Origin: Rhizoctonia solani
Taxonomy: Eukaryota; Basidiomycota; Agaricomycetes; Cantharellales; Ceratobasidiaceae
Direction of reading: 5' to 3'
NCBI RefSeq assembly: GCF_016906535.1
Contig: NC_057373.1
Location: forward strand, 1,736,001-1,800,000
DNA: 64,000 nucleotides
Part shown: in pieces, positions 32,047 to 44,890 of the stretch
Position numbering within the stretch: the first letter of the stretch is position 1
Layout: every line of letters starts with the position of its first letter
Notes under the pieces: generated by a model
The model's database searches: none
What the model saw: the letters and a program-made list of their open reading frames with translations, nothing else
What the model was told of the DNA's origin: nothing
Position numbers and translations under genes: made by a program

Positions 32047-33404
32047 TCAAGGGAGGTTTTCGTCAAAAGGGATAGGGAGGTAGAGGCCTCCACCGTAGGG
32101 AACGCCGTTGGATAAGCCTTTAAGAATCCGAGCCTGCTGGATTGAGATGATAGATTGAGCTTCCTGGAAAGAGGGGTGCCAAACACTCGAGTTGGCTTCC
32201 GCATTGGGCAAGGACACGCCAGTAGCTGGCCACAAGTGGCGGACACTCGAAAGTGGCATAGCGGACACACGCTGCTGCACCGGGCGAACAGGTTTCCCCT
32301 CGAAAGTCTGGCCGCGTGAGTCATAGAGAGTGGAGTGTTGCTGCGGTTGGGTCTGGTTCTTGGCTACCCGAGGCTGAGCCGCGTACTGCAGCGGCTGCGC
32401 GGCCTGTACAGGTTGCATAACCGACTGTGGTGCACCAGCCATCCGCATCGCAAGAATCGGTTTGGGTGTCGGGAATCGCCTTGGAACCACCTGGAAGGCC
32501 GGCACCTGTTTGTAGCGAGGAGCAACCGTAGCAGGTAGAACTGGGCGCGGGGGCTGAGGCATCGATTGAGTAGGATATGGGTACGAGCGCGGAGGCAATG
32601 GATACTGAGGAACGACCCTCGCCTGAGGTCGCACGACTGGAGTGGCTCCGCCGTTGATGGATGGTGATGGGACAGTGGTGATTTGTCGGTGATCACGTGC
32701 AGGATTGGGACGGAATGTGACCGCATCTACGCGCAAGTCCGTTGATCGCTGATGGGCCGGCATTATAAAGGTCTCCCGGATGGGTGAGGCATCCACCTTG
32801 GGCTCATGTTCCTCATCGGAATCGTAATCAGTTACCACGAGCGATGGGATAATGGAGCGCTGACGCTGAGGCGAGCGCTTATTACCGTGGAAGTCGTCAA
32901 CGGATTCGACAAACGACGTAGCACTTTCGGGGCGCGACAGACGCGAGAACATGCTCTCCGTCGGGGAAGGAGACGGTGAGGCCGAGGGTGATTCGGGGTT
33001 TGTTTGTCTATACATTGCTACACGACGTTCCGGGGAGCTTTGGATCGACTCGGGAGTACAATAAACGCTTGAAGGAGGGCTGGATTTGAAACCGTCTTGA
33101 TGCATGGTTGGAGTAAAATATTGGGATGCCTCGGGAGAAGAAACGATTTCCGGTGAGTCTCGTTTTGAAGAACGCATATCAAAATGGCCTGGGACATGGT
33201 AGGCCTTGGGGCCAGTGAGAACACGATCAGTCCCGTGCCACGAATCACATACCCTATCAAGTGAACTGTCGGAGGCAGCGGTAGCAGCCTAGTCGGTACG
33301 ATGCCCGATTAGAACCCGATGCGAAAACAAAGTTGAATCGGACATACCTTCATATCCCAGAATCGTGGAGCAGTGGGAACAGGACCAGTATAATAAGGGG
33401 ACAT
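32047..33404 (-). CDS. Disordered Ser/Pro/Gln-rich protein
   Basis: Two exons, 33404-33348 and 33288-32047, joined by a 59-nt GTATGT..CTAG intron, give 432 codons. The start MSPYYTGPVPTAPRFWDMK immediately follows a splice acceptor (CGTATAG|ATG), so a 5'-UTR intron ends exactly at the initiator. The product is almost wholly low-complexity: SPERR and SPSPSPTES patches, DYDSDEEHEP, then Pro/Gln-rich runs with many Arg. A more ordered C-terminal segment reads HPSFQEAQSIISIQQARILKGLSNG and ends PFDENLP. It could be a transcription or RNA-associated scaffold, but no domain is recognised. A model starting at 33177 would miss 56 residues. Confidence 0.7.
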
Positions 33405-33978
33405 CTATACGCATGTCAGCATGCCTATAGCTTCTGGATGAAGGGGACCAACTTACATTTATGAGACTGGATTTGGATAAGTACAGATGCGAATCGAAGA
33501 TATCTAGAAAACAGGAGGAACGAAATACGAGAGAGGATTGAGCCTGTAAATAATCTTTATTTAAGTTTAATGCAAATCGATGGTGGTGTACAGGTGATGG
33601 TGGGATCGGATGGGCGAGGGGCAATTTAGACGTACAAGAAAAAAGAGTGGGCCTATGTTGTTGCGGTGGAGGTCAAGCACAGGCTGCGCAATAGAAGTTG
33701 CTTCGCATGGGGCTTCACAAGATTTGCTCACGTGACAGGCTTCGATCGTCCTTTCAGGGGCGAGAACCATACGTAATTTACAAACGCAGGCCGGTCTCTG
33801 CACAACGATCTCCAATTATCAAACCGTTCTATAACTACTCATACAATCAACGGGGTTTACATCGCGCCTTAACTTCCCCTTTCAGTCTTGAATTACTTGA
33901 TACAGCTTGACTATGTGCAGTGTTGTCTAGGAGCTACCAATTGAGCGTGTTCATCGCATCATTAGTCGCTGATGGAAG
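33405..33978. other. 5' leader and intergenic region
   Basis: This contains a probable 5'-UTR intron of the preceding minus-strand gene (about 33405-33456, GTAAGT..ATAG) and its promoter. The rest is the 3' flank of the SH3BGR-like gene. Small frames here are not coding-like. Confidence 0.45.
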
Positions 33979-35160
33979 TCACACTGCATCGCTAGGAACA
34001 GCAACGGCCGGGGATGTTCCCGGAATGTTTACCTTATGACTCCACTCATCAGTGGGAACGTCTTTAGATGCCGTCTCATTCGCCTCAAGTGCAGTTGTCA
34101 ATGCTAAACTGTCAGGTGCTGTCTTGGTGGCCGTGTCCTTGTTCTCAGGCACACTGCTTGATCGTCGCCCAGCGGAGAACTCCCCGGTCGCGGATGGTCG
34201 ATCTTTAGAGTTAGGTTTAGTTGCGTCACTTGGAGCTGTAGTGGTGTCGGTGGGAGTCGAAGTCTCGGTCGACTCGGAAGAAGCGTTTGTCTTTGTATCT
34301 GTCTGTGATGTCGAAGGGGCCGGAGGGTTATCAAAAGTAGACTTTCTGGATGTCGCTTTGGAGGATGATAGGCCGAGCCCTTTGACCAATTCGCCCGCAT
34401 CATCCCCATCCAGCCCTAAACTCTCAACTAATTCAAGCATTTCTTCCTCGGTGAGCTTGACTCCTTCCAACCCAAACCCCAGTTGACTTCCAACGTCAAT
34501 CGATTTTGTACGAGGCGTTGATTTCTTCAAAGGCTTAGATGCCGAGGGGGCGAAAGATGGACTCTGGCCAGTAATTTGAGATGGTGTTGCTACTCCAGGA
34601 ACCGCGATTGGCTTCTGGGGTACGGATGTAGGAGCAAATGCTTCATCTTCTTCTCCCCAAGATTCATTGAGCTATACAAATGTCAATATATACGCTCTTG
34701 AAATAAAAGCTGAATACAAAATTACCCTGAAGAATCGGTCTAATTCTCCAAACTCGACGGCCTCTTCAAACTCCGCATATGTCTGTATTCAATGTCACCA
34801 CACGAGCTGGGCGTTCCGACGGGGACATTACTTACCCCAGCCAATTCCCCTCCCACCAAGATTCCAGGAAGAGTCGAATTATTGCTCGGCGCCTTCCTCC
34901 TCCATAATTTCTTTGCTTCTTCGTCTGCAGCGAGCTAGCCTTGAGGGTAAGGCGTGTGATTCAGACGACAAATAGTACGTACATCATAAGAGGTAAAGGG
35001 GATTTTCTTGACCTGGAGCACACGAAGAAGTTGCTCTATAGGAGTGTGTCTGAATACCATATCTATTTCCCATTGAATATCCCAAAGACTAACCTTGCCG
35101 TTGTCTCAGGGCTGGAGCCGACGCGATTGATGTGAGGAATACTTGGATAGGTGGACCCAT
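33979..35160 (-). CDS. SH3BGR/glutaredoxin-fold protein with long disordered tail
   Basis: Five exons (35160-35094, 35035-34983, 34934-34836, 34782-34726, 34671-33979) give 322 codons. The first 95 residues form a thioredoxin/glutaredoxin-like fold of the SH3BGR type: PPIQVFLTSIAS strand, QLLRVLQVKKIPFTSYDLA, then EEAKKLWRRKAP. The cis-Pro region is LPGILVGGELAGTYAEFEEA, and VEFGELDRFFRL follows. No CxxC redox pair is present, so it is probably not an oxidoreductase. The tail is Ser/Thr/Pro-rich, with a Leu-rich acidic helix (TEEEMLELVESLGLDGDD) near its middle. Related fungal proteins exist but their role is unknown. Confidence 0.75.
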
Positions 35161-35487
35161 AGGATATCGTATTTTAAGATTCTGGAAAAGGGTAACTGTA
35201 TATAAATCAAATGGGACAAATAGTGTTCCGATGATGTTATACCTTTTATATGAATGTGACTCGTGATACTGTGGTAGTCGCGGTCTAGCCTGATCGCGAC
35301 GCGATGGCCCGGTGGCTATCGCATCGTGAAGATACATGTACATACGCGCAAGCGAGAGCAAACATACTCTATAGTCTGATCGTGCTCACCCCGCAACAAT
35401 CACGTAATATGGGCTCCGGTTATGCGGGCACCCGGAGCCCGTGACTATGGACTCGACTACCACACATTCAATAAAGCTGAACTCGCG
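35161..35487. other. Divergent promoter region
   Basis: 327 bp between the divergent SH3BGR-like and SDR starts. No specific regulatory motif was recognised. Confidence 0.45.
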
Positions 35488-36768
35488 ATGTCGTTCTCTG
35501 TGGAAAACTTGTTCAATGTAAAGGGCAAGGTACATGCAATCATAGTGAAACCTCTTATTTGATAGCGTTGCTAAACCATTGTTCGTCATAGGTTGCGTTA
35601 GTGACCGGTGGGTCGCAAGGGATTGGAAAAATGGTGTGTGAAGGGTCCTTCCACTGGCGAAACAGGTTCATAAATTAGGATGAAGATTGCTACTGGGCTT
35701 GTACAGAACGGGGTGAAGGTAGGATTGTCACTATAGACTTAGAGGCTCGCTCTCATGGCGAGTTAGGTTTACATTAGCTCCCGTAAAAAGAGCGAATGCG
35801 ATAAAACTGCTCAAGAGCTCACAAAAATCGGCCCTGGTACCTGTATTTCCATTCCTGCGGACCTACAAGACCTTGGTGCAGTTAAGCGATTAATTGAAGA
35901 AGTATCAAAGAATGAAAAGGGTGAGTCCAAAACGATGCCTGCGTGTTTCGCCTGGCTCAAATTATTCAACTAGCATTACATATCCTTGTTAATAACGCTG
36001 GCGCTGCTTGGGGAGACGGAATCGATTCGTATCCGGTGGGTGCTAGTCATTCAAATAGATGGAGAGATGATAGGACGAGTACTGATTTGTCACTCTAGGA
36101 TGCGGCATTCACAAAGTTGTTAACTCTTAATGTGCAACGCGTTTTCACTTTGACGCAGGCTCTGTTACCACTTCTTCGAGAAGCCGCAAAGCAAGGTGGT
36201 AAGGAAGAAGGGGGCTGGAAAGATCCCGCAAGGATAATAAACGTGAGCTTACCATATCGGTTTTGTATGATAATGAGCACCACTGACGATGAGTAAAGAT
36301 CGGGTCGGTCGAAGGTGAGCGAGTGCCTCGTGGTGAAACATACGCATACAGTGCCAGTAAGGTACGTGATAATCATATAAAAAGATTGCTTAGATTAACG
36401 AAGGTCATTTCTAGGCTGCTGTTGCACACCTGAGCCGTCACCTTGCCGGAAGACTTGGAAGTGATGGTATTACAAGCAATACATTGGCCTGTGGCCCGTT
36501 CCAATCCAAAAGTATGTAAAAGTATGAAAAATTGGTATATAGTAACCTAATCTAATGTGCAGTGATGGCCGAAACGTTGCGCACTCAGGGGGATTCGATA
36601 CTTGCCAACGTCCCGCTGGGTCGTATTGGTTCTCCGAGTGATGTGGCTGGAGCAGTATTGTATCTGTCATCCCGTGCAGGTGCATATGTTAACGGAGCCA
36701 CTATCGCAATAGACGGAGGAAGTCTGGTTAATTTTAGAAATGGACAAAACTTTGCAGCGAAGTTATAA
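35488..36768 (+). CDS. Short-chain dehydrogenase, 3-oxoacyl-ACP-reductase-like
   Basis: Classical SDR similar to RhlG-type 3-oxoacyl reductases. It begins [23 protein letters not shown] at the ATG at 35488, with the TGGSQGIGK cofactor loop split by intron 2. Further motifs: [12 protein letters not shown] (NADP-type basic residues after strand 2), [25 protein letters not shown] and catalytic YAYSASKAA (Tyr-x3-Lys). Then come [35 protein letters not shown] and [12 protein letters not shown]. About nine exons use short canonical introns and the frame is intact. Substrate unknown; such enzymes act on 3-oxoacyl chains or secondary alcohols. Cytosolic. Confidence 0.9.
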
Positions 36769-37115
36769 ATTAGCACTCACTGTACTTCTACATCATTTGA
36801 TTATATAAGTTCTGCAAAGTAGGAATTAGGATCGTGAGGTGAATTAAGCGCCTTCCAAACAAGTCAACACAGGCCACACGAGACTGTTTACCGGACACCA
36901 CCGTCGCATCACAGTTGTGTGCTGGTGATCGACCAAACGTCTGTGTTACACAGTGCCTATCTATTAACCAAGGAAAGACACGAGAATACTCGTATCTCCT
37001 TGTGTAAACCGTACTGGTCGTCTTTTACAGACGCAGGACTGGAGCTATTACGACGCGATTTACTCATTCAACATCTTTTCCTTGGTTGTTGTTCTGTAAT
37101 TTTTAACACTTTATT
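36769..37115. other. Intergenic, BRR2 promoter
   Basis: No gene was seen. It contains the promoter and leader of BRR2; no clear TATA box. Confidence 0.5.
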
Positions 37116-40100
37116 ATGGCTTCTGGACAAAAACGCGACCTTAGCGGGTATAATTATGGGGCAATATCATCGCTTGTGCTGACTGCGGGTATGTTGTTCG
37201 CTGTCGTATGTGGAGGTGGCTCACTTTTGTATTCCCAGACCGCTCTGCACTTCCTCGGCGCGATCGAGAGCCTGACGGTGCCCCCGAGACTCTCGTCGGA
37301 CGTATTGACCCTAAGCAAATGGGCGATCGCGTACAACGTGAGACACCAAAAGACCTCGAAAAAAAGAAGAAAAAAGCCGCCGCCCAGGATGGCACCGAAA
37401 AAGCTGCAAAGCGCAAGGGCCCAGCTACTGGGTTTGGATATGCAGATATTATCGAGGCTACACAGGATGTCGAGGGGCTTACGTATCGACCACGGACAGC
37501 CGAAACCCGAGAAGTCTACGAGATGATACTTGCTTCGGTGCACCAGGCGCTTGGAGATCAAGCTCAAGACATTGTTCGAAGTGCCGCCGACACCGTACTG
37601 GAGACTCTCAAAACCGAAACTCTCAAGGATTTCGATAAGAAAAAGCTAATCGAGGAGATCATCGGCACTATCCCGAACGATGTTTTCGCACAGCTCGTTA
37701 ACCTGTCGAAAAAGATTACCGACTATTCTGCTGATGACGAGACCATGGCCGATCCCGATATGGAGCGCAAGGATGCGGAAATAGATGACGAAGTAGGCGT
37801 TGCGGTCGTTTTTGAGGAGGAAGAGGAAGAAGAGGAAGACGAGGATGGGGGATACGAAATCCGAGATGAATCTGACGACGAGGAAGCCGGGGAAGAGGAA
37901 ACTGAGCAGACCGGTGACGGCCAGGCAGCTGAAGACGATGCAGTTGTTTTGGGAGGAGAATCAAAGCGAGCTGGATCCTCAGCTGCAACCAGCGACAAGG
38001 TTTCCCCTCATGACATTGATGGGTTCTGGCTTCAACGCTTGCTCTCTGCCACATACACCGATGCGGTTGCCGCCACTGACAAGACGACTGCTGCTCTTCA
38101 AATCCTGTCGGCCGAGTCGAGTCTGCGAGACTGCGAGAATGAACTGATGGAACTTTTCGACTACCGTAACGATATGTTCAACGTGGTCAACCTTTTGACC
38201 AAAAACCGGGACGTCATTGTGTGGTGCACTAAGCTTGCCCGCAGCGACGACAACGAGCGGGCGAACATTGAAGTCGCGATGCGAGAGAAGAACGTAGGGT
38301 GGATTCTTAAGGCCCTGGCTGGTGGTAGGACTGCTCGCGCGAATGGCGATGCTATGGATGTCGACCCCAAACTCACTAAGAATGTTCCGACTACCGCGAC
38401 GCTTGCTCCCGGGTCGACTATTCAGCCTCGCAAGACCGTCGATCTGGAAGGAATGGCGTTCAGCCAAGGTGGTCATTTAAACTCAAACAAGAAGGTCAAA
38501 CTCCCAGAAGGTTCATTCAAGCGTACAAAGAAGGGGTACGAGGAGATTCACATCCCCGAGCCCAAACCTCGCCCCGCTGTCCCAGGCGAACTTGTCGAAA
38601 TATCCCGCCTTCCTGCCTGGGCCCAAGAAGCGTTCCCTGGCATGCCTACTCTCAATCGCGTCCAGAGTAAACTTTTCCCTGTTGCATTCGGCCAAGATGA
38701 CCCACTTCTTCTTTGTGCTCCGACTGGTGCTGGCAAGGTATGTTGTATCCATTACTCAATATTTTTCAGCTAAATTTGTTTGATAGACCAACGTAGCGAT
38801 GTTAACGATCCTCAACGAGCTTGCCAAGTCCCGGGACGAAGAAACTGGGACATTTGACCTCGATTCTTTCAAGATTGTCTACGTGGCTCCCATGAAGGCA
38901 CTCGTCCAGGAGATGGTTGGCAGCTTCACTAAACGTCTGCAGCCGTTTGGGGTCAAAGTCGGTGAACTTACCGGTGACTCTCAGCTCACCAAGCAACAAA
39001 TCTCAGAGACTCAGATCATTGTTACGACTCCGGAGAAGTGGGACGTTATTACTCGTAAATCTACCGACACCAGCTACACCAACCTGGTCCGCCTTATTAT
39101 CATTGACGAGATCCACTTGCTCCACGACGACCGCGGCCCTGTTCTCGAGAGTATCATCGCTCGAACAATTCGTCGCATGGAACAAAATGGCGAGTATGTG
39201 CGCCTTGTTGGCCTGTCGGCTACGCTGCCTAATTACAAAGACGTTGCCAAATTCCTTCGCGTGGACGAGAAGAAAGGCCTATTCTATTTTGATGCAACTT
39301 ACAGGCCTTGTGGTCTTCGTCAGGAGTTTATCGGCGTCACGGAGAAGAAGGCTATCAAACGGTATCAGGTCATGAACGAGGTCTGCTACGAAAAAGTACT
39401 CGATCATGCCGGAAAGAATCAAGTCCTGGTCTTCGTTCACTCTCGCAAGGAGACGGCCAAGACAGCCAAGTTTATTCGTGACATGGCGCTCGAAAAGGAA
39501 ACGATTACCCAATTCGTTAAACCGGAATCTGCGAGTCGCGAAATCCTGCAGACCGAAGTGGAGACCGTCAAGGACAGGAACCTAATCGATCTACTGCCAT
39601 TTGGATTCGGCATTCACCACGCGGGGATGACTCGTGAAGATCGCACCCTGGTGGAAGACCTATTCAACGATGGCCATCTCCAAGTGCTTGTCTGTACTGC
39701 CACGCTCGCATGGGGTGTCAATCTGCCTGCCCACACCGTTATCATCAAGGGTACCCAAATTTATAACCCGGAAAAGGGTCGCTGGACAGAATTATCGTCT
39801 CAGGATATGCTTCAGATGCTCGGGCGAGCCGGTCGTCCCCAATACGATACTTTTGGCGAGGGTGTTATTATCACGAACCACAGCGAGTTGCAGTACTACC
39901 TCAGTCTGCTCAACGAACAGCTTCCTATCGAATCGCAATTTGTGGCAAAATTGGCCGACAATCTAAACGCCGAGATTGTGCTTGGAAATGTGCGGAACCG
40001 GGACGAGGCCATCCAATGGCTAGGGTATACGTATTTGTAGGTGGCATTTCCGTTCATAAACTATATCAAATTAATATTCCGCCGATAGGTACGTGCGAAT

Positions 40101-43100
40101 GCTGCAGACACCAGTTCTTTACGGGATCGGCGTCGATTACTCGGAAGATGATCCGCATTTGATCCAAAAACGTGCAGATATTGCACATACAGCTGCAGTG
40201 ATGCTCGAGAAGTGCAATCTGCTCAAATACGATCGAAAGACCGGTGCATTTACATCAACCGAACTTGGACGCATCGCATCACACTATTATGTTACCTACA
40301 ACTCGATGTCGGTTTACAACCAGCACCTGAAATCCAATATGTCGACAATTGAGCTCTTCCGAGTCTTTGCATTATCAAACGAATTCAAGCTCATTCCTGT
40401 GAGCATTATGAATTTATTACGCTTGAACTTTGACTAATTAGTGGCGTGTTAGGTACGGCAAGAAGAGAAGCTCGAGTTGGCCAAGTTACTGGAACGAGTT
40501 CCAATTCCAGTCAAGGAAGGTGTCGACGAGCCTCCCGCCAAAATTAATGTTTTGCTGCAAGCGTATATTTCCCAAATGAAACTTGACGGGTTTGCTTTGG
40601 TTGCTGATATGGTTTACGTTACCCAGTCAGCTGGACGGTAAATTGTTTTCTTGAATCCGTTCATGATAAACGTTGATTTGATGTTGGTCTAGTATCCTCC
40701 GGGCCATGTTTGAGATATGTCTGAAACGGGGATGGGCGGTTCCTGCCAGGGCCGCACTGGACATGTGCAAAATGGTGGAGCGCCGGATGTGAGTTTTTCC
40801 ACAGTTCAGCCGATGTCTTTGTTTGACCCATGGACTCCGTCATCGCAGGTGGTCCTCAATGACGCCGCTCAGGCAATTTGACAAAGTACCAGCAGACGTA
40901 ATTCGCAAGGCCGAAGGAAAGCAGTTCGTAAGTTAATATCATCATCGCATCACTGATCGCACATGGCACTGATGCACGTTTAATCAACAGCCGTGGTATA
41001 GATATTTTGATCTGGTAGGTGTTGCCATATTCTTCATCAGTGCGGGGTTTTGATCTTATTTGACGTGGCAGACGCCCCCTGAGATCGGGGAATTGATTGG
41101 TATCCAAGCCGCCGGCAAGCTCGTACATCGTTTGGTCCACAGCTTCCCCAAGCTTGAGTGAGTTTACGGTAAATTTCCACGCATCGGTTTTCTCATAATC
41201 GCCCCTTAGCCTCCAGGCCCACGTTCAACCGATAACGCGCTCGCTTCTTCGCATCGATCTTACGATCACGCCTGATTTCCAGTGGGATGAACGCGCGCAC
41301 GGAACTTCACAAGCCTTCTGGATCATCGTCGAAGACGTAGACGGCGAAATTATCTTGTTCCACGATCAGTTTGTGCTTCGCCAGAGATATGCTCAGGCCG
41401 AACACACAGTGACCCTCACGATCCCCATGTTCGAGCCCGTACCACCAAATTATTACGTCTCGCTCGTATCTGACAGGTGGCTCCATTCGGAAACACGCTT
41501 GCCAATCTCGTTCAAACACCTGCTCCTGCCCGAGAAATTCCCTCCCCCGACTCCCCTACTTGATCTTCAGCCTCTGCCTGTAGTTGCCCTTCGGAACAAA
41601 GAATTCGAGGCGATCTATGCGTCGAAACTTGAGACATTTAACAAGATCCAGACCCAAGTCTTCCAAGCGCTCTACAATTCGGACGAACACGTGCTCATTG
41701 GGGCTCCGACAGGGAGTGGCAAGACCATTTGTGCCGAGTTTGCGCTTATGCGGCTGTGGCAAAAGCCTGAAGCGGGCCGAGCAGTATGCATCGAGCCGTA
41801 TGCAGATATGGTTGAACAACGTGTGGCCGAGTGGCGAGCCAAATTCGGCAATGTTCAGGGCGGGAAAGAGATAGTCTCCCTCACCGGTGAAACCAGTGCG
41901 GACTTGCGACAACTTGAACTCGGTGATGTCATTGTTTGTACACCCGAACAGGTATTATCTATTCTCGCACTAGATCCCACGAAGTAAACTAACGTTTGTG
42001 CTTCTAGTGGGACGTGCTTTCCCGGCGTTGGAGACAACGTAAAAACGTGCAGAACATAGACTTGTTGATCTGCGATGAGATCCACTTGCTAGGTGCCGAA
42101 ATTGGACCAGTATACGAAGTCGTTGTATCGCGCACGCGGTATGTTTCACGAGAGACAGGTCACAATGTCCGTATCGTCGCGTTTGGCGTGTCGTTGGCTA
42201 GTGCTCGCGATTTGGGCGAATGGATGGGTGCCAGTGCTCACAACGTCTTCAACTTTTCTCCTGCGTGGGTATTTCTGGTTATATGCGCAAGTGTTTGTAC
42301 TGACTCGCGAACAGAACGCGACCACTCCCTCTCGAAGTCCACATTCAATCCTTTACGATCCCTCACTTCCCCTCGCTTATGATCGCCATGGCCAAGCCGA
42401 CCTATATTGCGATCAAAGATTACGCACCGACCAAGCCTGTGATCGCATTTGTCCCCTCACGACGTCAATGCCGCCTTACCGCGGATGACATTCTCACGTA
42501 CTGTGCAGCTGACGGAGACGAGGATCGGTTCCTCAACATTGAAATGGCAGACCTGCAGCCGCATTTGGAGCGCGTGTCTGAACCAGGACTGGTCGAGACC
42601 TTGAAGCATGGAGTGGGGTACTACCACGAGGCACTGAGCAAGCAGGACAAGCGGATTGTGGAGCGGCTGTTCGAGGCTGGAGCGATTCAACTGGTGATTG
42701 CATCAAGGGTATGTAGCATGGTTTCGCTTCTCCATCTAGATGGACATCACTCAAACTCGCGTGCGTGTTGGTTTGTTGGTTTTAGGAAACGTGCTGGAGC
42801 TTGCCGCTTACTGCGTACATGGTCGTCATCATGGGCGTGCAGCACTATGAAGGCAGGGAACACCGATATGTGGATTACCCTGTTCCGGACGTGCTTCAAA
42901 TGATGGGCCGCGCGTGTCGGCCTGGAGTGGATGCGTCCAGCCGATGCGTGCTCATGTGTCAACAGACGCGCAAGGAGTTTTACAAGAAATTCTTGAGCGA
43001 GGGCCTACCTATCGAGTCGCACCTGACGACCAACCTGCTGCACGACTGGTTCCTGGCCGAGACTGCTGTCAAAACGATCGAGAACAAGCAGGACGCGACG

Positions 43101-44549
43101 GTAAGCTCGTTTGCTTGGTTTAGTCGAGCCGAGGCTGATTAATGTTGCGCAGGATATCCTGACATGGACATACTTTTACCGCCGGATGATGCAAAACCCG
43201 AACTACTACAATTTGAACAATCTGGGCCATGAGCACTTGTCGGACTATTTGTCGGAGCTGGTTGAAAACACGTTGAGCGAGCTTGCCAACTCGAATTGCA
43301 TTGCCATTGGTGGGTTGTTCGAACAACGTGTTGAATTCCGAGTACTAACAGATGGGGACAGAGGATGAAATGGACGTGAGCCCGTTGAATTTGGGTATGA
43401 TTGCGGCGTATTACAACATTTCCTGTAAGTGGCTACCGCATACAGCTGCTGATCGAGAGCTAACGATCGGAGCCCAGATGTGACGGTGCACGTCTACGAA
43501 ATGTCGCTCAAGGAAACGACGAAACTCAAGGGTTTACTCGAGATTGTGTCGTCGAGTGCCGAGTTCGAGTCGATCCCGATCCGGAGGCACGAAGATGGAC
43601 TGTTGCGCCGGATCTACGAGCGTGTGCCGGTCAAGATTGATTCTGCCGACTACGAGGCGCCGTACTTCAAGACGTTCCTATTGCTGCAAGCGCACTTTTC
43701 GAGGCTGACGCTGCCACCTGACCTAGCGGCGGACCAAGCGTTGGTGCTGGGCAAAGTGCTGAACCTGCTCTCTGCGTGCGTGGACGTGCTGAGTTCCGGG
43801 GGCCGGATGAACGCAACCAACGCGATGGACTTGAGCCAGATGTGTGTGCAGGCCGTGTGGGAGAGCGATTCTCCGTTGAAGCAAATCCCACACTTTGACG
43901 CCGAGGTGAGTATGGAGTTGTTTTATTTGTGGACCTCGGCTGATTGGTTCGAGCAGACGATCAAGCGCTGCAAAGCGGCAGGTGTGGAGGCCGTGTACGA
44001 TGTGATGGAGATGGAAGACGATCAGCGGAACGAGGTGCTGCAGATGGATGCCAGGCAAATGTGAGTAGAGAGTATATGCGTAGTGGAATTGTTGCCGATT
44101 GGTTTGGTAGGCGCGACGTGGCAGCGTTCGTCAACGCGTATCCTTCGCTGGAAGTGTCGTACGAACTTGTGGAAGGCGAGTATACTGCCGGAGCACCGAT
44201 TACGATGAATGTTACACTCGCACGGGACGCCGATGACGAAGACGGGGACGATCAAACGGTGGTTGCGCCATTCTACCCGGGGAAGAAAATGGCGCAGTGG
44301 TGGCTCGTGGTGGGAGATCCCAGGACCAAACAGTTGTTGACGATCAAACGGGTGACCGTGGCCAAGACGCTGCGGGTCAAACTGGAGTTTGCGTTGCCGG
44401 CGGGAGAACACCGACCGCAGCTGTTGGTGATTTGCGATTCGTACATGGGGGCGGACCATGATATCCGGATGGACGGGATTGTGGTTGGGGCGGCGGTGGA
44501 CAGCGACGATGACGAGGACGAGGACGAGGACGAGGACATGTCCGAGTAG
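37116..44549 (+). CDS. BRR2: U5 snRNP helicase BRR2
   Basis: Ski2-like RNA helicase that unwinds U4/U6 during spliceosome activation; nuclear. Eighteen exons, starting 37116-37188, 37239-38737, 38787-40036, 40089-40398. The N-terminal plug domain has an acidic [12 protein letters not shown] tract. Cassette 1 is catalytic: Walker A APTGAGKT (an intron falls between Lys and Thr), [26 protein letters not shown], then winged-helix and Sec63 regions. Cassette 2 has GAPTGSGKT and DEIHLLG but FGVSLAS in place of motif III, and QMMGRACRP. This fits the known inactive regulatory C-terminal cassette. A second Sec63 unit follows, ending in [12 protein letters not shown]. Every exon junction I checked keeps frame. 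Length is close to the usual 2,150 aa. Confidence 0.97.
44511..44536 (+). repeat. BRR2: GACGAG hexamer repeat at the BRR2 3' end
   Basis: About four tandem GACGAG units encode the acidic Asp-Glu tail of BRR2. A short TG dinucleotide run follows just after the stop at 44550-44561. Confidence 0.75.
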
Positions 44550-44890
44550 TGTGTGTGTGTGGGTGTGGGTTGGGCATGTGGATAAGATGTATATGATGTA
44601 ATGTGTAACGGAAGTATATGAGGTACCTGATCCAAAGAACTGTGTTGAGCTGGGGATTCGGGTGATTCGGGGAAGGTCGTGTTGCAGGGTCTGTGTCCCT
44701 GAGGGTTGAGCCGTGGTATACGATTTTCACCTGATGGGAGGGAACCAATGGAATGGGTACATCACGGAAAAGCGCCCGTTGATATTTAAGCCTGGAATCG
44801 CCCGAAGTTGAGGACATAAATAAAGGGGAGAGCCCCGCCATCATCAGACTCGTACAACCGTGTAATATCTGGAATATCTGGAAGAGAGCC
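44550..44890. other. Intergenic, BRR2 / GATA factor
   Basis: 3' flank of BRR2 (TG-rich) and promoter of the GATA gene. No other feature was recognised. Confidence 0.5.

Noticed and set aside
34052..34486. 144-codon plus-strand open frame rich in Val and Ser
   Set aside because: It mirrors the Ser/Thr-rich tail of the SH3BGR-like protein on the other strand.
43300..43380. Apparent premature stop in BRR2
   Set aside because: The acceptor GGGGACAG, 7 nt beyond the first AG, restores the conserved [12 protein letters not shown] segment.
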